NCBI RefSeq assembly: GCF_019059575.1
Contig: NW_024882195.1
Span: 310,001-374,000 of the forward strand
Reading direction: 5' to 3'
Length of the DNA: 64,000 nt
Source: Amphibalanus amphitrite
Lineage: Eukaryota > Arthropoda > Thecostraca > Balanomorpha > Balanidae
In this document: piece by piece, positions 57,517 to 64,000 of the stretch
Layout of the letters: every line of letters begins with the position of its first letter
Numbering within the stretch: the stretch's first letter is position 1
Translations under genes and position numbers: made by a program
The notes under the pieces: generated by a model
The model's database searches: none
Told to the model about the DNA's origin: nothing
The model's input: the letters and a program-made list of their open reading frames with translations, nothing else

Positions 57517-58886
57517 CAGGGTGACCCAGCAAAAGCAGGCCCCAACTTCCGATAGACGTCATTTTTTAAGTAATGGTTTGAATTGAATGAAACTTCGGAC
57601 ACAACTGGTTTATTGTGTTCTAAGTACAATGTCAAAACACGAAAGCGACCGACCTCTCCTTGTTCAATCTAGAGCATGTGCTCGAGATGTCCTCCATTTA
57701 GCTCGTTACATTTCTTGAGGCGCAGCACGAAGTTGTCCATGACGGCCTTGCACACAGACCGAGGAATGGCTCTCATCTCCTCCCTGATGGCTTCCTTGAG
57801 GTCGGTGATGGTCCTAGGCTTCTCTGAGTACACCCGGTCCTTGAGATAGCCCCAGAGGAAGAAGTCTGGGGGACTCAGGTCTGGGCTATGGGGCGCCCAC
57901 TCAAAATCAGTCTTCAGGCTGATCACACGACGTCCGAAGTTCTTTTTCAGCCAATCTCGGGACATCTTCGAGGTGTGACAGCTTGCTCCATCTTGCTGGA
58001 ACCAGAACCTGTTCATAAGCGATGGATAGAGCGCATATAGCTCGCTCTTGAAGGCTTCGAGGACTTCAACATACCGTTCTTTGGTGACGGTCACTGTCGC
58101 TCCAGATTCCTCGAAGAACATTGGCCCGATGATTCCTCTTGCTGAGATTGCAGCCCATACCGTGCACCTAGGGGAATGCAGAGGCGTGGTGGCTACTTCT
58201 TGAGGCTTGGAGGTCCCCCAAAAGACATTTGTCTTCGAATTCACCTTTCCTTCAAGGTCAAAGTGAGCTTCATCGGAGGTCCAGATGAACTTCAGGAATT
58301 CTGGGCTTTCCTCCATTTTCTCCAACATCTTCACTGCCATAGCCTTTCTCTTCTCTTTGTCTGAGACAGTGAGAGTCTGTTTTGTCTGTATCCTGTATGG
58401 ATAAGCCTTCATATCGTTAACAAGTACTCTCCTGCACGTTTCACGGGAAATACCGAGAGACTGACTTCGTTTGCGCAAGGAGCGTTTCGGACTCTGCTGA
58501 ACTGACTCTCTCACGCTCTCGATAAGTTCGGCTGTGCGCTTCCTGTTCGTACCTCCTGAGTGGCTTGGACGACGTTCACTGGCTGCGTTGAGGTTTTCAA
58601 CGGTTTCAAACTTCTCAAAGTGGTCCACCCAGTTCTGGATCCTGCTCTTGGAGGGTGCTTTCTGACATTCAAACTCATGTAAGAAAGTCTCCTGAGTTTT
58701 CTTAAACGAGCTTGTCTTGTAGTAGTGTTTTACACAGTATATTCTGTGATCTAGCTTCCAGTGAGGTTTCTTTGAGTTGTCAGGTGTTGCTTCTGCCATG
58801 TCCTGAAAAATAAACCCATTTGGTCAATTATTATAGGAACTATAGCAAAAAGTTAGGACGGGGCCCGCTTTTGCTGGGTCACCCTG
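57517..58886 (-). mobile_element. rosa-type (DD41D) mariner-like transposon, apparently intact
   Basis: Inverted ends CAGGGTGACCCAGCAAAAGC followed by (A/G)GGCCCC (57517-57543, 58860-58886; one mismatch in 27) are flanked by TA on both sides (57515-57516, 58887-58888). The 1370-base element holds one unbroken transposase frame and little else, the compact form of a potentially active mariner. Confidence 0.92.
57669..58799 (-). CDS. Mariner transposase, DD41D (rosa type), 376 residues
   Basis: Complete frame from ATG 58799 to the stop at 57669. Residues ~15-75 form the first helix-turn-helix (IYCVKHYYKTSSFKKTQ ... SRIQNWVDHFEKF), and ~85-135 the second (KRSLRKRSQSLGISRETCRR). The catalytic residues are all present: WTSDEAHFDLEG, WFQQDGASCHTS and SPDLSPPDFFLWG, with 41 residues between the second and third Asp. 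Length is normal for the family. The start is supported by clean upstream spacing to the terminal repeat. Transcription is not shown. Confidence 0.92.
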   Translation of the reverse strand: MAEATPDNSKKPHWKLDHRIYCVKHYYKTSSFKKTQETFLHEFECQKAPSKSRIQNWVDHFEKFETVENLNAASERRPSHSGGTNRKRTAELIESVRESVQQSPKRSLRKRSQSLGISRETCRRVLVNDMKAYPYRIQTKQTLTVSDKEKRKAMAVKMLEKMEESPEFLKFIWTSDEAHFDLEGKVNSKTNVFWGTSKPQEVATTPLHSPRCTVWAAISARGIIGPMFFEESGATVTVTKERYVEVLEAFKSELYALYPSLMNRFWFQQDGASCHTSKMSRDWLKKNFGRRVISLKTDFEWAPHSPDLSPPDFFLWGYLKDRVYSEKPRTITDLKEAIREEMRAIPRSVCKAVMDNFVLRLKKCNELNGGHLEHML

Positions 58887-58888
58887 TA

Positions 58889-59671
58889 TTTTGTCCAAAG
58901 CCAGTAGCAGGCTGTTCATCCGAATTCTGCATTGCACATTAGACAATCGGAATTCCGAAGATCCGAGTTCCGATCAGCACCTCATATTCGCAGATAGCGG
59001 TAATGCAATGCCGTTTTCCAGAGGAAAGTGAAGCATAACACACGTCCTCTTATGCGTGTTCATTTCGGGGTATGCATTAGAAAATATTAAGCTGTCAGGT
59101 TTCTCTGAGCTTTTGTTATCGTCCTTTTCAGAGAAAGAAGCCGTGGAGGCGTTGCTCTCCATCCTGGGCAGCGAGTTCTGCCGGCTGGTCGGCGGGGACG
59201 CCAGGATGGGGTGTACAACAATTATAAAAATGTTACATCATGCATTTAAATAATATATATCGTATATTGCAGAGGAGCCCACTGCGGCCATCCCAACTGG
59301 CGTCCGTGGACGCGATTCCGTGCTACGTTTCTTCGCCTCCGGAGAAGACGCCCAAGACTGCGACGGCCCTGCACTTGGTAGGTTGACGCAGCTAGGGGAT
59401 GGAGACGAAGCTGCCAACCTGCCGAGACGTGGAGGGCGGCGAGGCCGTGGCAGCGGGGACCGGGCTGGCGCGCACGCGGCCCTTTTGTGGGCCGATTGCC
59501 TCACAGTGTTCGCTCAGGCGGCGGGCCGCGGTGACCGCCGCGGTGACCGCCATCTTCGTGCACCACTTCGTGCTGAAAGTGCGCGTCGCAATGGTTGTAC
59601 CCCGCGCCTGCTGGTCGCTGCCCAGACGGCTAGGCCTGAGCCATGAGTAGTGCGGGGCCGCGTCGAAAGAA
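58889..59671. other. No gene recognised; possible small exons
   Basis: A short open stretch at 59130-59215 (EKEAVEALLSILGSEFCRLV) and one at 59271-59371, between a TTGCAG and a GGTAGG, look exon-like but match no family I know. They may be part of the Helitron's host DNA. Confidence 0.3.
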
Positions 59672-61858
59672 GACACTGTGTGGCGCATGGCGTCCGCGAC
59701 ATCGTCCTGCACCACCGAGACGGCGGTGTGGAACGAATCAATGAGTATCACCGCAGCTACGACCCCCTGCACTACGTGCTGTCACACCCTCACGGCACCG
59801 ACGGCTGGTCCCTAGAAATGAAGCACGCCATGCCATGAACATAACAGCAACAGAGTACTACGCGTTCCATCTGCGCTATCGTCCAGGCCATTTCAATTTG
59901 ATCGTCAGAGGCCAGTCACTCTTTCAGCAGCTACTGGTGGACGCCTTCGCGAAAATCGAATCGGACCGCCTCTGCTACCTGCGCCAACACCAGCCGGCAC
60001 TGAGGACAGAGACGCTGCGCGGCCTGACGGACGCCATTCACGCCGGTGACGAGCACGGCGCTGATGTCGGACGCATCGTGCTGCCGGCATCCTTTACCGG
60101 CAGCGCCCGCTACATGGTCGCCAAGCTGAACGATGCCATGGCATACGTTCGCGAGTTTGGAGGTGGCGACCTATTCATCACGGTCACGTGCAATCCAATG
60201 TGGGCGGAAATTAAGGACACCCTGCGACGCCTGTACCCGGGACAGCAGCCTTCAGACCATCCAGAAGTGGTGTCACAAGTTTTTCGCCAGAAGCTGCGCG
60301 GCCTCCTGCACCTGCTCCGAGATGGCGCGGTCTTCGGTCAGGTCCGTGCCTTCATCAGCTGCATCGAGTGGCAGAAGCGCGGCCTCCCTCATGCCCATAT
60401 TGTCCTCCATGCTGTCGTCACCAGCAAAGATGGTGCACGGCCCGTGCGGTGCCCACCGGCCAGCGGCCCCGTGCATGGCTGATGGCGCCTGCACAAAGCG
60501 ATACCCGAAGCAGTTCGCCGCTGTCACCGAGGTGAACGACACGGGGTACCCGCAGTACCGCCGCCGCAGCCCGCTGGACGGCGGGCGCACCGTGCAGCTG
60601 GCCGGCCGACCCGGTGGTCCTATCACTGTGGACAACCGCTGGATTGTGCCATACAATCCCCTACTCAGCCGCGCACTGCAATGCCATGTCAATGTGGAGC
60701 TCATCACCCATGCCTTCACCTGCATTCGTTACGTCCTCAAGTACGTGACGAAGGGAAGCGACCAGGTCATGTTCGCGGTGGCACCAGGTGAGCCGGCGGT
60801 GGTCGACGAGATAGCGACCTTTCAGCAGGGCCGCTATCTGAGCGCCATGGAGGCCGCCTGGCGCCTGCTCCAGTACCCAATCCATGAGCACCTGCCCACA
60901 GTAGAAGCGCTGCCGGTCCACCTTGGCGGTCAAGACCGATTGGTAAGGTTCCACGCCGACGACCATCTACGGCAAGTGATTGACAGGCAGGAGCAGTCCA
61001 AGCTCACCAGCTTCTTTAACATCTGCGCAGAGGACGAGTTCGCCGCTACTCTGCTCTATCATGAAGTCCCCAGGTACTATACATGGCAGACGGCGACAAA
61101 AAGCTGGAGGCGGCGGCGGCGGGGAGCACCACATCCAAACGTGCCGGGGATATTCTCCGCACGGGCTCTCGGCCGTGTTTACGCGGTGAGCCCACGCGCC
61201 GGGGAACGCTTCTTCCTGCGCCTTCTCCTGCACAACGTGCGGGGGCCGCGCTCATTTGAGGCGCTCCGCACTGTCAACGGTCAAGTGCGTGACACCTTTC
61301 AGGAGGCCTGCTCGGTGCTCGGTCTGCTGGAGGACGGCCAGCACTGGCATCGGGCCATGGCGGAGGCAGCCGAAATCACCTTCCCCCGGCAGCTGAGGTG
61401 CCTCTTCGCACTCATCACCATCGAGGGCCGCGCCAGCTGCGATATTCAGCTGCTGTGGCGCAACTTCCGCACAGCCATGTCGCAGGACGTGCGGCGGCGC
61501 CTTCAGCGGCTCGGCCGGCTGGAACATGACGCCGATCTCGACGACGATGACCCCATGGACGGCGGTGGTGACGACGCACAACACCCCGTCTTCTCCGAGA
61601 CACTGCGGCTGATCGGCCGCCAGCTCCGGCGCATCAGTGGCCTGGCCCTGTCCGATGTCGGTCTGCCACAGCCCCCGGACGCGCCTGCCCAGGCCCCCGA
61701 AGAAGAGGACAACCAGCCGATCGACCATCACCAGCGACTGGTGGACTAGCGTGTGCCTCTGCTCACACAAGATCAGCGGGACGTCTACGACGAAGTCACG
61801 CGCCGTCTGGCCACCGGCGAGGGCGGGCTGCTGTTCCTACAGGCACCTGGTGGTGAGT
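59672..61858 (+). pseudogene. Helitron Rep (HUH) protein, frameshifted and cut at helicase
   Basis: The Helitron N-terminal domain starts at about 59695 (DIVLHHRDGGVERINEYHRS, YDPLHYVLSHPHGTDGW) and passes a stop into ATEYYAFHLRYRPGHF (59835 on). The HUH motif is GLPHAHI (60381-60401). After a small deletion/frameshift near 60430 it resumes as MVHGPCGAHRP. The two catalytic Tyr are in IRYVLKY (60730 and 60742). The Pif1-like helicase has just begun (LTQDQRDVYDEV, LLFLQAPGG) when homology ends, before the Walker A lysine. The sequence there, GTGAGT, could be a splice donor, but no helicase exon is found downstream. A stop (61747-61749) precedes the helicase. Confidence 0.85.
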
Positions 61859-62420
61859 GCAGTCGCACTTCATATCCGAGTTAATGGCTAATACATTAGG
61901 ACTAATGTGCGAAGAAAACAGTCGTATTTTTCTGAAAAAAAATGGTCATAGGCAATGTAGTTATTATGTGTTATGTGTATGTGTATTATGTGTTAGTTAT
62001 TATGCACAGTGTTTTACTCAGCGAGATGCTGAGCAGCTCACCAAGCGGCTCAGCCTGAGCTATGGCTAGTCTGTGTAGAAGGCGAGCGAGAAAGTGTTGA
62101 CGTTTTAAGAGCATTAAACAAATCGGTTCAGCGTAACGGCGTGGTTTGACAATTGACTTCAGCGTCATCTGTTGTTGGGTTCGCCGCGCTAAGCGAATTT
62201 ATTTATTTCACCATGTGCTATTTCATGGGCGATAGTCAAATATACGTATCTGTTCTTGACCTTGGTTTTGAAAAAAATGGGAAACATCGTGAACGCGAAT
62301 GCCGTGCCAGAAAAGCCGGCGCTCAATGACCAGACGGCCGACGCCGCACCGGCCAATCTGCTGCACCGGCAGGAGCTGCGTGTGCAATGTCTCGGTGACC
62401 AGGCGACCCCGTGTGTGTGG
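61859..62420. other. No gene recognised
   Basis: AT-rich, with a TTATGTGT repeat near 61965-62000. I did not find a Helitron 3' hairpin with CTRR end. Confidence 0.45.
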
Positions 62421-62435
62421 AACATCTGACGGGGA

Positions 62436-62620
62436 GGAACGGGGCCGCTCGCGGTATCGGCCCGGGGACAGTGTGTGGCTCCGACCGCCTCGTGCTCGCT
62501 GTGACGCGAGGTACGAGAACGGAGAGGTGACACGCGGGGACGCACTCCCCACACTCCCCCACACTCCCCACACTCCCCCACTCCCCACACACTCCCCCGG
62601 GGACGTCCGCCACTCCCGCC
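62436..62620 (+). pseudogene. Gypsy integrase C-terminal fragment
   Basis: SRYRPGDSVWLRPPRARCDA, then RYENGEVTR and, after a (CACTCCCC)n stretch, GDVRHSRH resembles the small C-terminal domain of gypsy integrases (PGDxVWxRPPxxRC...GxVT ... HVRDLR). It is short and embedded in low-complexity DNA, so support is modest. Confidence 0.4.
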
Positions 62621-62649
62621 ACTCGGCGCATTGTGGGAATGGCACTGGG

Positions 62650-63564
62650 CGAGGTCCACCAGATGGAATGGGCATGACCATGCGTGATGAACATCGTGAG
62701 CTGCAGGACGATGTCACATTGTTCACAACACTGATCGACAGTGAGTGGGGACACAAAATGGGACGGGCGTCCCTGGAGACGCTGAACCTGAGCAGGCAAA
62801 ACGACGAAAAGGCACTACCTACCACCGACGACATGAAGAGGCTCAACAGGCACATCCAGCAGCAGCTCTACGCCAAGATAGAGGGGGTGAGGAGAAAACC
62901 CAGTGTAAACGCGTACAACAACCTGGTGTGAGTCACTGCTGTGAGTCTTATGGTGTTTAACAAGCGACGTGGCGGGGAGTCTATGAAGAAACTGGTGTCT
63001 GACTACACCAAAAAGGCATTTATTCACGTTGTGTTCCGCTGTCTGTTCAGTCTCGACTCTCGTGTGGACACGAATACACGGCCCGAGAAGGGCCAACAGA
63101 AGATGAAAAGGCATTTATCATATCTTGAAAAAGATATAATGGGATGGATGACACTCATCGAAACACGAGGGAAACGTGGAAGGACGGTCCCTGTGATCAT
63201 CCCCAACCGGGAGAAGGGGGCGCTGGACCTGGTCGCCTCCGTAAGAGAGATAGTCGGCCTCAGCACGGAGGAGACGAAAGAGGAGGAGGCGAAGGCACCG
63301 AACGGCAGTGCTTGCAACGGCTGCTTTACCAGCTGAGGAAAATGTGTCAGCTGGCGGTCTGTGAAATCGTGCGAGGATAGCCTCAACAAGCATGAGAAAG
63401 TATCTTGCAACGATATTGCTCAAGTCATGCACTTGAAAGAGAATGAAATGGATAAAGTTGCATCCCATCTTAGGCACAACGTCACAGTACACAAGCGATA
63501 CTACCGTCTTCCAGACAGCACAGTGGGACTGGCAAACATTTCCACACTCTCGAGGCGCGTCTAG
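62650..63564 (+). pseudogene. Tyrosine-recombinase-like (YR) gene, copy 4, broken
   Basis: One frame runs through two stops (near 62929 and 63334). It reads MRDEHRELQDDVTLF, SEWGHKMGRASLETLN, LPTTDDMKRLNRHI, AYNNLV, then SLMVFNKRRGGESMKKLVSD (box I-like), ETRGKRGRTVPVI (lysine loop) and, after a deletion, LKENEMDKVASHL with RHNVTVHKRYYRLP (box II-like). In the last block LGH of copy 1 is LRH. It is closest to copy 3. It is the most complete copy here, yet it lacks the LRKYLATVSQ block. Confidence 0.6.
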
Positions 63565-63614
63565 ATAATATTTAGCTTACTGGCGATATTTCACGTGCGA
63601 TATTATTTCTTGTA

Positions 63615-64000
63615 TTAACCTTCGCCCCAGTGGGGGGGGGGGCATATGTTACCACCCTGTCGCGTTTTTTGCGTGTAAATAAAAACCGCGGCGCGTAGCG
63701 CCACGCCGCTTAAAGTAGCTTGCTGTACCTCAATTTTGGACAATGTGTGAAATTTTTGACCCGGGTCATGTCAGGTCAGATCACCAGGTCACGTTTACTG
63801 ACCAAGCCTAAAAAAGTTTGCAATCACGTCCAGCCTGCAGTGTTTGTCACAGAGGTTTCAAACTTGGTGGATTTCATGGTGTTATGAGCACCTACAATTT
63901 GTATATCTCGGATTTTTTATATCCGTGACCTAAGGTCAGGGCTGTGGCGTAACCTTTCCATTATAAGTCAATGGAGAAAAATGAAAATGCCTCTAGATCC
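63615..64000. mobile_element. Second copy of the TTAA element, cut by window edge
   Basis: It starts at TTAACCTTCGCCCCAGTGGG, like the left end at 17546, and runs in parallel with 17564-17945. Shared words include GGTCAGATCACCAGGTCACG (GGTCAGGTCACCAGGTCACT there), GTGACCTAAGGTCAGG and CCATTATAAGTCAATGG. It is diverged by perhaps a fifth. The right end lies outside the window. Confidence 0.75.

Noticed and set aside
59399..59650. 83-residue frame before the Helitron
   Set aside because: GC-rich, no homology to the Helitron N-terminus, and overlapped by an equally open frame on the other strand.
61965..62170. Helitron 3' end
   Set aside because: No CTRR terminus with a preceding hairpin could be identified.

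Overview
This is a eukaryotic, almost certainly invertebrate animal, repeat-dominated window. The evidence is a split nuclear gene exon with a GTAAGT splice donor, metazoan-type retrotransposons (I-like non-LTR, BEL/Pao, gypsy-like, DIRS-like, Penelope), Tc1/mariner, hAT-like and TTAA-specific DNA transposons, a Helitron, and a 1.1 kb (CA)n tract. The element mix (RNase-H-bearing I-like elements, a DD41D rosa-type mariner, BEL, DIRS) fits an arthropod, perhaps a crustacean, but I cannot name the species. Nothing bacterial was seen.

The only conserved host gene I recognise is the first coding exon of mitochondrial 2-oxoglutarate dehydrogenase (OGDH), minus strand, 4468-4668. Its two ends are partly duplicated on either side. 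A Myb/SANT-like DNA-binding exon (52578-52863) may be a second host or domesticated gene.

Layout. 1-7 kb: mostly non-coding, with a possible tRNA-derived SINE and the OGDH exon. 7-14 kb: non-autonomous DNA elements, GGTCA-rich repeats and two GC-rich minisatellites. 14.1-15.0 kb: decayed gypsy gag-protease. 15.0-26.6 kb: one 11.5 kb I-like retrotransposon (A, minus strand) bounded by a perfect 15-bp target-site duplication (TSD), itself invaded by a Tc1/IS630-type element, a TTAA-flanked element and a second non-LTR retrotransposon (B). The last insertion fuses two reverse transcriptases in one open frame. 26.6-36.1 kb: broken copies of a tyrosine-recombinase-like (YR) gene family, a non-LTR fragment, the CA tract and a BEL gag interrupted by a TA-flanked MITE. 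37.2-38.9 kb: a miniature LTR element, then an ORF with a likely SGNH-hydrolase start. 39-42 kb: gypsy-like gag and a Tc1 relic. 42.0-51.2 kb: a second, nearly intact I-like element (C) with a 14-bp TSD, split by a 3.5 kb head-to-head pair of identical Penelope-like copies that carries its own 12-bp TSD. 51.4-57.2 kb: SGNH C-terminal part, SANT exon with I-like insertion E, a protease/DIRS-RNase H/tyrosine recombinase chimera, and non-LTR F. 57.5-58.9 kb: apparently intact rosa-type mariner. 59.7-61.9 kb: Helitron Rep cut at the helicase Walker A. 62.4-63.6 kb: integrase tail and another YR relic. 63.6 kb to the end: a second copy of the TTAA element family.

The elements do not form a pathway. 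Their nesting gives a relative insertion order, and the clean TSDs together with single-lesion ORFs suggest that A, B, C, the Penelope pair and the mariner are young.
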